From the NCBI GenBank assembly GCA_905236895.1, contig CAJOQI010000117.1:1-29930 (forward strand): DNA of 29,930 nucleotides, in the 5' to 3' direction. This stretch comes from an uncultured Peptostreptococcaceae bacterium. GTDB lineage: Bacteria > Bacillota > Clostridia > Peptostreptococcales > Anaerovoracaceae. How positions within the stretch are numbered: position 1 is the first letter of the stretch; each line of letters starts with the position of its first letter. The translations under genes and the position numbers were made by a program. The notes below the pieces were generated by a model. It was not told where the DNA came from. It did not search any database and was given only the letters and a program-made list of their open reading frames with translations. This document shows, one piece after another, positions 22,790-29,930 of this stretch.

Positions 22790-23492
22790 TGAATCGTGCG
22801 TCGGGCTTATGAAAGTATTCCATTCTTTTCTGATAGGCTTTCATAACCGGCTCTTCAAAATTCATTTGATCTATTCCAAGCAGTCCAAGCAGATATTTGG
22901 TAAAAAGAGGATTCATTATAAGAAATGGCCCCAATAGGTAGGTGGCAAAAAAGTTCTTGTAATGGATCCCTTCTATTTTAGAGTCGGTAGAGTCTATGTC
23001 GCTGCCGCTGCCGTCGGTAACCTGAATAAAGGGTTGCTCAATATTGTGGCATTTTGAAAACTGATTGCGGTGGCCGATAATTTCTATGTCATTAAACCAA
23101 CCCTTAACCCAAGATGCGTATTTAATGGTAAAGTCTTTTTCCACATAATAATTGAAAAGCCCAAGTCCTTCGGTCTTTTGGCCATTTTCAAGAATATAGG
23201 AGCCAAACAATTCAAGGGCATTTCCCGTAAGAAGGAAGATGGTTTCGTTTTCTATCATTTCCGCAAGACGGTCTTTGTACTTTTTCAATTCTTCCAGAAT
23301 CACATAGGTCTTTCCGTCTCTGATATTGGTCATATAGATCATATCGATCTTATGGTTGAGAAAATGAGGCTCCCGGTGAAGGGAAGTATAGACTACCTCT
23401 ATCTCCTCCGAAGCTTTGTCCAGGAACATGGCGTTATACACTTCTCCATACATATTTCCGAATTCGCTGTATAAGACTTCTATTGTTTTCAT
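22770..23492 (-). CDS. gatD: GatD-like amidotransferase subunit lacking glutaminase residues
   Basis: A 240-residue CobB/CobQ-type glutamine amidotransferase homologue paired with a MurT-like ligase. In S. aureus, GatD releases ammonia from glutamine so that MurT can amidate D-Glu of lipid II. The fold matches through TEGLGLFNYY and IHYKNFFATYLLGPF. However, the nucleophile motif (CGGYQxLG in active members) reads GNALELFG, with Gly90 for Cys, and the HGP histidine is Leu187 (LLGPF). The only Cys is Cys148, away from the site. It is therefore predicted to be inactive as a glutaminase. It overlaps murT by 4 bp and is co-transcribed with it. Confidence 0.85.
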   Translation of the reverse strand: MKTIEVLYSEFGNMYGEVYNAMFLDKASEEIEVVYTSLHREPHFLNHKIDMIYMTNIRDGKTYVILEELKKYKDRLAEMIENETIFLLTGNALELFGSYILENGQKTEGLGLFNYYVEKDFTIKYASWVKGWFNDIEIIGHRNQFSKCHNIEQPFIQVTDGSGSDIDSTDSKIEGIHYKNFFATYLLGPFLIMNPLFTKYLLGLLGIDQMNFEEPVMKAYQKRMEYFHKPDARFIMDHNG

Positions 23493-24829
23493 CTCTCTCC
23501 GTCCAATCTCTTCATGGTGCTGTTTGCAACATCAATACCCCATCTGTAGAAATCGATATCGCATATTAGATAAATATCGCTGTCGTCCAGACTTAAGTAT
23601 TTATAAGCTTCTTTATAGTCTTCGCAGATTATCAGCTTGCTTTCATCTACGCCGGCCAGCAGTAGTCTAACCATATAGTCCATGGTATTGTCGCCGGTTA
23701 TGATTATCTTTCTTACGGAATCGTCAGCCAATAGTTCAAAATCGTTATCGTAAAGCCAAGTCATTGTGGCGTGGGAGCTGGCACTGATTTCCGCATCCAT
23801 TATGAGAACCAATTCCTTGGGATTCTTGTTCTTCATAATGCTTTCGAAAATAATGGAAGGAGCGGTACCGTTCTGGCCCTTGCCGCATTTCCTGTAGATG
23901 TCTATACCCTTATAGGAATCAAAGCCCTCCCTGGTTTCGGGAATGGAAACGGTTTTAAGGAGTTCGTCGATTTTTTTCGGGGAATAATCCATCTCCCTGA
24001 AGAGGGCTATGGTCATTATCTCGTTATAGAGATTGAATATATCGTCGGAAATGATGTGATAGGATTCGCCGTTTAGGATGAGCTTGTCGCCCTGAACATC
24101 CTCCCAGATGTATTTGGAGGGATAGTTGGTGAAACCGCAATTGGGGCAGGTGTATTTACCCACATGCCTATAGTGCCTGTATTCGTATTCGATAGGTGCA
24201 TTGCACTCCGGGCAGGTAAGGAATTCGTTGGAGAAGCCTGCATGAGCACTTTCTTGAAAAATCCTATCGGTGCCAACAAAGATTCTCTTATTGTTCCGAC
24301 CAAGTCTTGAAGATATGGGATCGTTGGAATGGAGCAGAAGAGTGGTATTCCTGTCCGTGTCAATGGCCTGATCCATTATTTCAAATATATAGTCAGGGTA
24401 GGCGTTTCTGCGAATGGAGTCTCGACAAATATTGGTGATGAGAAGATACTGTGGATCAAAGGCGGAAAGACTTCTTTCCAATACCAACTCATCCGCCTCC
24501 AAAACGCAGGCGTCCACCTTGGGTTTATTGAAAATCGTTACGCAGTCCAATAGTGTCTTGATATGTCCCGCCAGCATATTGGCACCCCAATAGGAATATT
24601 CGGTCTTGTGACCGCTGTTCATAAGTATATGGGCAACCATATGGGTGGTGGTGGACTTACCGTTGGTTCCGGTAACCATAACTGTGGTCTTGGGCTTGGC
24701 GATTTTGCTTAAGAAATCCGGGCAAATCTTATAGGCCAGAACTCCGATTCTGTCGTTCTTGTGCTTGGCGAAACGCTCAGAGAAAAAAACATATATTTTT
24801 GCGAAAAATAATACCAACCAAAATCTCAT
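23489..24829 (-). CDS. murT: MurT-like Mur ligase (DUF1727)
   Basis: A 446-residue ATP-dependent ligase of the Mur family. A hydrophobic N-terminus (about 1-16) may touch the membrane. The P-loop GTNGKSTT is at 54-61, followed by WGANMLAGHIKTLL and LEADELVLE. The MurT-specific zinc ribbon is Cys206-x2-Cys209 and Cys228-x2-Cys231. The C-terminal DUF1727 domain has WLYDNDFE, matching the (D)xSWIWDxDFE region of MurT, but the leading Asp, reported to complete the GatD triad, aligns with Thr355. Known MurT/GatD converts D-Glu of lipid II to D-isoglutamine. Here the associated glutaminase looks dead, so the amine donor may differ. It is divergent from the SHMT-like/sbnA/sbnB operon. Confidence 0.88.
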   Translation of the reverse strand: MRFWLVLFFAKIYVFFSERFAKHKNDRIGVLAYKICPDFLSKIAKPKTTVMVTGTNGKSTTTHMVAHILMNSGHKTEYSYWGANMLAGHIKTLLDCVTIFNKPKVDACVLEADELVLERSLSAFDPQYLLITNICRDSIRRNAYPDYIFEIMDQAIDTDRNTTLLLHSNDPISSRLGRNNKRIFVGTDRIFQESAHAGFSNEFLTCPECNAPIEYEYRHYRHVGKYTCPNCGFTNYPSKYIWEDVQGDKLILNGESYHIISDDIFNLYNEIMTIALFREMDYSPKKIDELLKTVSIPETREGFDSYKGIDIYRKCGKGQNGTAPSIIFESIMKNKNPKELVLIMDAEISASSHATMTWLYDNDFELLADDSVRKIIITGDNTMDYMVRLLLAGVDESKLIICEDYKEAYKYLSLDDSDIYLICDIDFYRWGIDVANSTMKRLDGER

Positions 24830-24895
24830 TTTATATCCTATATCCCTTTTTTTTCAGTGAATTTTCATACCATATACTACGATAATTCCGTTGTA

Positions 24896-24924
24896 TTGAC
24901 AAGAGAAAAGTTATTCTGTAGAAT
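24896..24924 (+). promoter_or_regulatory. Promoter of the SHMT-like/sbnA/sbnB operon
   Basis: TTGACA (24896-24901), exactly 17 bp, TAGAAT (24919-24924), with a start expected near 24931. This excludes the in-frame ATG at 24925 as the translation start and leaves a leader of about 100 nt before 25033. No named riboswitch is evident in the leader. Confidence 0.75.
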
Positions 24925-25032
24925 ATGTGGAGATATGACAATATATTGGAATTTAGCCTGTTGCCATACAATAAGAATGGTATTTCGTCAATTGGATATG
25001 GGGATAGGTATTGTTTTTTTGAGAGTATAATA

Positions 25033-26391
25033 ATGGATGAAAAACATCGCATTTTTCGCGAGGGAGATCTGAAAACAGTCGACCCGCTTCTTTACGAAAT
25101 AATGAAAGGAGAAGGGGAGAGACAGAAGGAAAAACTCCTCCTCAATGCGGCTACCAGCATCACTCCTCGCAGCATCCTGGAAATCCAGGGATCCATATTG
25201 GACAATATAGATGCTGAAGGGTATATCCCTCGGTATATAGCGGATCAAAGCCTGGAGGAGCTGAAGGATATAGACAATTCCTTGGCTCTATACAAAGAAT
25301 ACAGAGATGACAGATTCAACAAATGTTGTGAATATGTCAATATAATTGAGGGGCTGGCCATAAAGAGACTGGCCAAGGCTTTTGAAAGCCGAAAGGCTCC
25401 TGCGGAAAAGATAAAAGTAAATGTACAGGTCCCCACCGGGGCTCTGGCAAATGAAATAGTCTACGAAGCTTTGCTTAATGGCGGGGATATTATCCTTTCC
25501 CTCGGAACTCAAGAGGGAGGCCATACTACTCACGGGGATAGGGAACATATTTCATACGACAGATACAAAGTAATCAACTATCATATTGATATGAATACCG
25601 GGGCCTTTGATTTTGATGAAATCGGAGAGCTTCTGGAAAAGCATAAGCCGAGGATAATGGTGGCCGGCGCCAGTTCCTATCCTTTGTCTATCGACTGGGA
25701 AAGACTTAGGGAAGAGGTGGACCGTCATTCTCCGGAGACTTTGCTCATGGCGGATATTGCCCATACTGCCGGATTGGTGGCAGGTGGCGCATTCAACAAT
25801 CCTCTGGGAATAGCCGATATCACCACCATGGTTGGATACAAGACCTTCTGTGGACCAAGGGCTGCGGCTATTATGACCACCGGCGAAGAACTGGCAAAGA
25901 TTATCGACGAAACCGTTTTCCCCAGGATTATGGGATCGCCTTTGCTGCTGGGAATCGGCGGACTGGCCGTTGCCGGAGGCATAGCAATGACGGAAGAGTA
26001 TAAAGCCATGCAGAAGGCTATAGTGGAAAACGCCAGAACTCTTTGCAAAGAACTGGTGGAAAGAGGCCTTGATGTAGTATATGGGAAGACGGATTCTCAT
26101 ATAGTATTGCTTGACTGTGAAGGATATGGCACAGGCAGAGAGATGATGGACATCTTGGAAGACTGCAATATCCTTGTAAATAGTGTTACGGTTCCGTCCA
26201 AGGGGGAATATCACGACGGACTGAGACTGGGAACAACTGCGATTACCCAATTTGGAATAAGCCAAGAGGGCATCAAAGAAATTGCGGACATAATCGCTGA
26301 AGTGTTCCAAGGAAAAAGGGAAAAGAGAGAAGTTAATTACGCGGAATTGAAGGAGAGAGTAAGCCGTGTAATGGAGAGGGAGATGGAATGA
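25033..26391 (+). CDS. SHMT-fold PLP enzyme, probably not folate-dependent
   Basis: A 452-residue fold-type I PLP enzyme of the serine hydroxymethyltransferase superfamily. Lys270 (VGYKTFCGPR) is the Schiff-base lysine, Asp241 and His244 (DIAHTAGLVAGG) bind PLP, and Arg398 (GLRLGT) fits the substrate carboxylate. Housekeeping features are changed: LIASENYTS is LNAATSITP, losing the catalytic Glu (Thr41 aligns), and AHGGHLTHG is QEGGHTTHG, losing the ring-stacking His. The THK motif is GYK. Such enzymes can act as aldolases, transaldolases or alpha-methyltransferases. The start is 25033 because the promoter overlaps the earlier ATG. It overlaps sbnA by 4 bp. Product unknown. Confidence 0.85.
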   Translation: MDEKHRIFREGDLKTVDPLLYEIMKGEGERQKEKLLLNAATSITPRSILEIQGSILDNIDAEGYIPRYIADQSLEELKDIDNSLALYKEYRDDRFNKCCEYVNIIEGLAIKRLAKAFESRKAPAEKIKVNVQVPTGALANEIVYEALLNGGDIILSLGTQEGGHTTHGDREHISYDRYKVINYHIDMNTGAFDFDEIGELLEKHKPRIMVAGASSYPLSIDWERLREEVDRHSPETLLMADIAHTAGLVAGGAFNNPLGIADITTMVGYKTFCGPRAAAIMTTGEELAKIIDETVFPRIMGSPLLLGIGGLAVAGGIAMTEEYKAMQKAIVENARTLCKELVERGLDVVYGKTDSHIVLLDCEGYGTGREMMDILEDCNILVNSVTVPSKGEYHDGLRLGTTAITQFGISQEGIKEIADIIAEVFQGKREKREVNYAELKERVSRVMEREME

Positions 26392-27350
26392 GATTATTTG
26401 ACTACATCGGAAACACCCCTTTGTACCAGGGGCATGATGAGAAAAACGACATTTATTTCAAGTTTGAGGGCATGAACAGCTTCGGCAGTTCCAAGGACAG
26501 AGCGGCTCTATACGTGCTTAACAAACTCTACAGAGAAGGAGTAATCAATAAGGAAACAACCATAATTGAGTCTTCTTCCGGGAATATGGGAATAGCCCTT
26601 GCGGCGGTTTGCAAGGATCTGGGCAATCACTTTATCTGCGTAATAGATCCTCATATCTCTGCCGTTAACGAGTTCATAATCACTTCTCTCGGAGCAGAAA
26701 CCCTTAAGGTTACCGAGGCGGATGAGAATAACAGTTATCTTAAGACCAGACTTAAGAACGTCAACAGACTTTTGGAAAAGATTCCAAACTCCTATTGGTT
26801 CAACCAATACGGCAATAGCCTTGTTTGCGAGGCATATGAATCCGTAGCGGAAGAAATGATTAGAGATGTTCCCGACGTAGAATACGTATTTATCGCCGTA
26901 AGCAGTGCGGGAACAATAGGCGGCGTATCCGCAAAGCTGAAGGAACACAATCCCAATATCAAGGTAATCGCTGTAGATGTATTGGGTTCCAAGGTCTTTG
27001 ATCCCAATGCAACCCAGAAGAGATATTTAAGCGGTATCGGATCCAGCATCAAAGCCGACAACCTGGAGCGTGCCGTAATAGATGAAGTTATGATGGTTGA
27101 CGAGAAGGATGGAGTCAAGGCTTGCTATGACCTACTTAATGACGAGTCCATCTTCGGCGGCGGATCCAGTGGCTGCGTTTACCACGCCATGCGCAAGTAT
27201 ATCGCAGACAATAATCTGGAAGGAAAGAAGATTATCGGCCTTCTGAACGACAGGGGAGACAGATATTTCAAAACCATCTATTCCAGCGAATGGGTTAAAG
27301 AGAAGTTCAATATCGACGTATATAATCTGATTTATAGTTTTGTAAAATAG
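26388..27350 (+). CDS. sbnA: SbnA-like N-(2-amino-2-carboxyethyl)-L-glutamate synthase
   Basis: A 320-residue PLP enzyme of the cysteine-synthase fold. SbnA joins O-phospho-L-serine and L-glutamate to form ACEGA, the first step to L-2,3-diaminopropionate in the staphyloferrin B pathway. Lys36 (SSKDRAA) binds PLP, IESSSGNMGIALA is the phosphate and substrate loop, and PNSYWFNQYGN, GSSAGTIGG-like and GGGSSGCVYHA segments match SbnA better than CysK. LNDRGDRYFKTIYSSEWV at the C-terminus is also SbnA-like. It is coupled to the SHMT-like gene by ATGA and followed 29 bp later by sbnB. A slightly different beta-substituted serine donor is possible given the upstream enzyme. Confidence 0.86.
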   Translation: MRLFDYIGNTPLYQGHDEKNDIYFKFEGMNSFGSSKDRAALYVLNKLYREGVINKETTIIESSSGNMGIALAAVCKDLGNHFICVIDPHISAVNEFIITSLGAETLKVTEADENNSYLKTRLKNVNRLLEKIPNSYWFNQYGNSLVCEAYESVAEEMIRDVPDVEYVFIAVSSAGTIGGVSAKLKEHNPNIKVIAVDVLGSKVFDPNATQKRYLSGIGSSIKADNLERAVIDEVMMVDEKDGVKACYDLLNDESIFGGGSSGCVYHAMRKYIADNNLEGKKIIGLLNDRGDRYFKTIYSSEWVKEKFNIDVYNLIYSFVK

Positions 27351-27379
27351 AGATTTGGATAGGAGAAAGGATTTATAAA

Positions 27380-28336
27380 ATGCTGTATGTATCTAAGAAT
27401 GAAGCTCAGCAGGTGCCCCTCGATTGGGACGTACTGCTAGACACAATAGAAAAGGCGACGGAAGTTATCGCCGCAGGTCAGAACAGTGAGCCGGAGCATC
27501 CCTTTGTTGATTTTCCGGATCCTGCCAACAGAATTATCGCTCTGCCTTCTTACGTAGGTGGGGATATCGATATTTCCGGTATCAAATGGATCGCCAGCTT
27601 CCCTGACAATATTAACCACGGACTTCCAAGAGCAAACAGCGTAACAATCCTTAATTCAACTGAGAACGGCGTTCCCTTTGCTATTTTCAATTCCACCCTT
27701 CTCAGCATCGTAAGAACAAGCTCCGTTACGGGAACCGTACTTCGTAAATTCTTCCGGTTCAGGAATGAAAAACTCAATGTGGGAATAATCGGTTTTGGCC
27801 CAATCGGACAGATGCATTACAGAATGCTGACAGAAGGATTCTCACAGTATATCAACCAGGTAAAGATTTTCGATATTCGTGAAATCGACTATCCATTTGA
27901 CGGAAGCATTCCAACAAACTTTGTTGGAACCTGGCAGGAAGCATATGAAGACGCAGATGTATTCATCAATGCAACCGTAACAAAGGAAAGATATGTGGAA
28001 GGTCAGCCCAAGGAAGGCGCTTTGCTGGCAGACATTTCCCTGAGAGACTATAAGGTTAGCATTTTCGATCATGTTAAGGATGGCATAATCGTAGATGATT
28101 GGGACCAGGTTTGCAGAAAGAATACGGACATCGAGTGGTTCCACAAAGAAAAAGGCCTCCAGAGAGACCAGGTTTATACAATCGCCGATACCATTCATGA
28201 TAAGGTTTTCGGAAAGGTGGATGCCAAGAATTTCTTCTTCAGCCCCTTCGGTACAGCAGCCTATGATATGGCAATCGGTAAATATTATTACGACAAGGTA
28301 AACGAACTGGGTCTGGGAACCAGATTGGAAGACTAA
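27380..28336 (+). CDS. sbnB: SbnB-like ACEGA dehydrogenase
   Basis: A 318-residue member of the ornithine cyclodeaminase/mu-crystallin family. SbnB uses NAD to oxidise ACEGA, releasing 2-oxoglutarate and L-2,3-diaminopropionate. The Rossmann motif is VGIIGFGPIGQMHY (about 133-146). The upstream GIKWIASFPDN block and RTSSVTGTVL are characteristic of the SbnB branch rather than of true ornithine cyclodeaminase. With SbnA it completes the two-step route to diaminopropionate. AGGAG sits about 14 bp before the ATG. No siderophore or peptide-synthetase genes are in the window. Its stop overlaps the stop of the convergent Crp/Fnr gene. Confidence 0.86.
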   Translation: MLYVSKNEAQQVPLDWDVLLDTIEKATEVIAAGQNSEPEHPFVDFPDPANRIIALPSYVGGDIDISGIKWIASFPDNINHGLPRANSVTILNSTENGVPFAIFNSTLLSIVRTSSVTGTVLRKFFRFRNEKLNVGIIGFGPIGQMHYRMLTEGFSQYINQVKIFDIREIDYPFDGSIPTNFVGTWQEAYEDADVFINATVTKERYVEGQPKEGALLADISLRDYKVSIFDHVKDGIIVDDWDQVCRKNTDIEWFHKEKGLQRDQVYTIADTIHDKVFGKVDAKNFFFSPFGTAAYDMAIGKYYYDKVNELGLGTRLED

Positions 28337-28986
28337 CTTAAGAGTTTGAACTCTCGACGGTTGCTTTCAAGCAAGCCTTCGTTACGCATAACCTTAAGCT
28401 CACGCATCATGGCGGAGCGATCAACACTTAAATACTCGGCTAATTCAGCCAGAGAAATAGGGATGGTAAAAGTTCCATCCTTTTTCTTTTCCACGGGACC
28501 ATTGCTTATATAACGCAGATAGGTAAGGAGCTTGGCCCTTATAGTTCCCTGATGAAGAATAGATAAATGTAGGGAAAGCTCCTGGGATTTCTGAGCCGCC
28601 AGAATAAAAAGATTACTGATTAGCTGGCTATGGTGCTTACAGAGATTCTCGCAGGGCTCGATTATGTGATTATAATCCACGAACATAACGCTGCAGTCAG
28701 ATGTGGCGGTTACGATATATTCAAAATTCTCCAAGGGCAGGGCAAACAATTCTCCGAAAATGTCCCCCTTACCGTAGGTTTCCATAAGAAGCATATCTCC
28801 GTCTTCCGTGAGGATATAAAGCTTTGCTGATCCTGATTCCAGAACCGCAATGCTATCGGGAACTCCCGCTTGATAGGTAAGAATGGTTTCGCCGGCCTTA
28901 AATGATTTCTGACCGGGATTAAAACAGGGACCCATAAGCCTTAAGGAAGTATCGGATATATTATCAAGTATATTTCTTTTTTCCAT
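28333..28986 (-). CDS. Crp/Fnr-family transcription regulator
   Basis: A 217-residue regulator. Residues ~20-125 form a cyclic-nucleotide-binding-type beta-roll (FKAGETILTYQAG, YGKGDIFGELFAL), followed by a dimerisation helix and a C-terminal winged HTH (ISLAELAEYLSVDRSAMMRELKVM). There is no N-terminal Cys cluster of the FNR iron-sulfur type. GAAGG precedes the ATG. It is divergent from the acyl-CoA dehydrogenase gene, in front of which a Crp-like dyad sits, and tail-to-tail with sbnB. The effector is unknown. Confidence 0.9.
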   Translation of the reverse strand: MEKRNILDNISDTSLRLMGPCFNPGQKSFKAGETILTYQAGVPDSIAVLESGSAKLYILTEDGDMLLMETYGKGDIFGELFALPLENFEYIVTATSDCSVMFVDYNHIIEPCENLCKHHSQLISNLFILAAQKSQELSLHLSILHQGTIRAKLLTYLRYISNGPVEKKKDGTFTIPISLAELAEYLSVDRSAMMRELKVMRNEGLLESNRREFKLLS

Positions 28987-29144
28987 AATAATACCTTCTT
29001 TATTAAGTCGCGGGCAATTTGCGGATTAATGTCCTACATAGCTCGCCTATATGGTAGCCCCAATAGGGAGCATGCCCAAATACTTGTGTAAATATACCTT
29101 GAAGATGGTTTTTCCACAAATTTCACATAGATTATACACTGGTT

Positions 29145-29160
29145 TGTTGCATTTGTCACA
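29145..29160 (+). promoter_or_regulatory. Possible Crp/Fnr-family operator
   Basis: TGTTG-CATTTG-TCACA, an imperfect match to the TGTGA-N6-TCACA pattern. It is centred about 41.5 bp before the start predicted from the -10 box at 29182-29187, the usual place for activation. A second TCACATA lies 33 bp upstream at 29123-29129. Confidence 0.35.
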
Positions 29161-29181
29161 TACTTTGCCCGCCAACTCAGA

Positions 29182-29187
29182 TATAAT
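29182..29187 (+). promoter_or_regulatory. -10 box of the acyl-CoA dehydrogenase gene
   Basis: TATAAT with no usable -35 hexamer at 16-18 bp, as expected if an activator such as the neighbouring Crp/Fnr protein is required. Confidence 0.5.
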
Positions 29188-29230
29188 ATTAGAAAATTGA
29201 GAAAATTATTTTTGAATGGAGGTAATAAAT

Positions 29231-29930
29231 ATGCTGTTTAAGACAACAGAGGCTCATGAAGAAATTCGTGCCAAAGTTAGAGCATTTGCTGAGAAGGAAA
29301 TTCAGCCCATCGCTTTCATGATGGATCAGAACAATGAATTCCCCACAGAGCAAATCAAGCAGCTTGGCAAGATGGGCCTGATGGGTATTCCATACCCAAA
29401 GGAATATGGCGGTGCAGGACTCGATGTTCTTAGCTATGCCATAGCAGTTGAAGAACTGGCAAGAGTTGACGGCGGCACAGGCGTTATCCTTTCCGCCCAC
29501 GTTTCTCTCGGTTCCTATCCAATCGCTGCATTCGGTACAGAGGAACAGAAGAAGAAATACCTTGTGCCACTGGCCAAGGGCGAGAAGATCGGTGCCTTTG
29601 GTCTTACGGAAGAAAATGCCGGTTCCGACGCAGGTGGAACAGAGACAACCGCAGTTGATAAAGGTGACCACTATCTCCTTAACGGCGGAAAGATCTTCAT
29701 CACAAACGCACCAAAGGCTGACACATATGTAGTCTTTGCTGTAACCACCCCCGACATCGGAACAAAGGGCATCAGCGCCTTCATCGTAGAGAAGGGTTGG
29801 AAGGGCTTCGAATTCGGCGATCACTATGACAAGCTGGGTATCCGTTCCTCCACAACAGCAGAACTCATCTTTAACGATGTAAAGGTTCCAAAGGAAAACC
29901 TTCTTGGCAAGGAAGGCGAAGGCTTCAAGA
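29231..29930 (+). CDS. Acyl-CoA dehydrogenase (butyryl-CoA type), 3'-truncated
   Basis: The frame is open to the window end, giving 233 residues of about 380. It is an FAD enzyme that oxidises acyl-CoA or, in fermenters, reduces crotonyl-CoA with electron-transfer flavoprotein. Visible are MLFKTTEAHEEIRAKVRAFA, YPKEYGGAGLDVLSYAIAVE, GAFGLTEENAGSDAGGT and LNGGKIFITNAPKADTY, all typical of short-chain enzymes of Clostridia. The catalytic Glu lies beyond the edge. GGAGGT precedes the ATG by 7 bp. etfB/etfA would be expected downstream in a butyrate-forming locus but cannot be seen. Confidence 0.93.
   Translation, partial: MLFKTTEAHEEIRAKVRAFAEKEIQPIAFMMDQNNEFPTEQIKQLGKMGLMGIPYPKEYGGAGLDVLSYAIAVEELARVDGGTGVILSAHVSLGSYPIAAFGTEEQKKKYLVPLAKGEKIGAFGLTEENAGSDAGGTETTAVDKGDHYLLNGGKIFITNAPKADTYVVFAVTTPDIGTKGISAFIVEKGWKGFEFGDHYDKLGIRSSTTAELIFNDVKVPKENLLGKEGEGFK

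Noticed and set aside
24925-25032. 36-residue N-terminal extension of the SHMT-like protein
   Set aside because: The TTGACA-17-TAGAAT promoter ends at 24924, so an ATG at 24925 would lie before the transcript start; the extension also has no counterpart in the family.
25552-26310. 252-residue minus-strand frame opposite the SHMT-like gene
   Set aside because: Shadow of a conserved coding region, with no ribosome site or family motifs.
25033-26391. Housekeeping glycine hydroxymethyltransferase (glyA)
   Set aside because: The catalytic Glu and stacking His of GlyA are replaced and the gene is coupled to sbnA, so I call it an SHMT-fold enzyme of unknown reaction.
26388-28336. Siderophore (staphyloferrin B-like) cluster
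   Set aside because: Only the diaminopropionate steps are present; there are no siderophore synthetases, decarboxylase or iron transporters in the window.

Overview
The window looks like chromosome from a low-to-mid GC anaerobic Firmicute of class Clostridia, probably an amino-acid fermenter. Supporting signs are AGGAGG-type ribosome sites, TTGACA/TATAAT-type promoters, a butyryl-CoA-type acyl-CoA dehydrogenase at the right edge, an iron-sulfur aldo/keto reductase, ScpA/ScpB, and a MurT/GatD-type pair. No species is claimed. Both edges cut genes: pyrE on the left and an acyl-CoA dehydrogenase on the right.

Layout. 1-1640: end of a pyrimidine operon, pyrE then pyrB; the aspartate carbamoyltransferase carries a PyrI-like zinc domain at its C-terminus. 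1641-3313: an AT-rich island with an orphan PD-(D/E)XK-like gene, several CCATGG-centred palindromes and a six-copy array of TTTC...GAAA inverted repeats spaced 41-43 bp. 3314-7397: an M20 amidohydrolase diverges from a tight operon of aspartate racemase, D-aminoacyl-tRNA deacylase, a Card1/Can2-like CARF nuclease and a GNAT; the two divergent promoters share one -35 box. 7422-15563: TSUP permease, XRE regulator, HflX, an ornithine/alanine-racemase-like PLP protein, MgtC, another GNAT, an HD-GYP-like protein and an Fe-S aldo/keto reductase. 15651-17159: a small peptidoglycan-binding-repeat protein, an IS200-type element and tRNA-Ala(CGC). 17160-21258: exonuclease III, an amidohydrolase, a beta-lactamase-fold protein and a second M20 enzyme. 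21388-22789: scpAB. 22770-28336: a MurT/GatD-like pair transcribed away from an SHMT-like/SbnA/SbnB operon. 28333-29930: a Crp/Fnr regulator diverging from the acyl-CoA dehydrogenase.

The most unusual part is 22770-28336. By eye alignment, the GatD homologue has lost the glutaminase cysteine and histidine, and the MurT homologue has lost the aspartate thought to complete that triad. The pair is divergent from genes that closely resemble the L-2,3-diaminopropionate pathway (SbnA, SbnB), plus an SHMT-fold enzyme lacking key folate-chemistry residues. My inference is that this MurT-type ligase no longer uses glutamine-derived ammonia and may couple another amine, possibly a diamino acid, to the alpha-carboxyl of D-Glu in the peptidoglycan stem. 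That is the bond found in group B cross-bridges. It is untested.

A second notable item is the standalone CARF nuclease translationally coupled to D-amino-acid genes, with no CRISPR array or type III genes in the window. D-amino-acid and N-acyl/peptide metabolism recur throughout (two racemase-type proteins, Dtd, two M20 enzymes).
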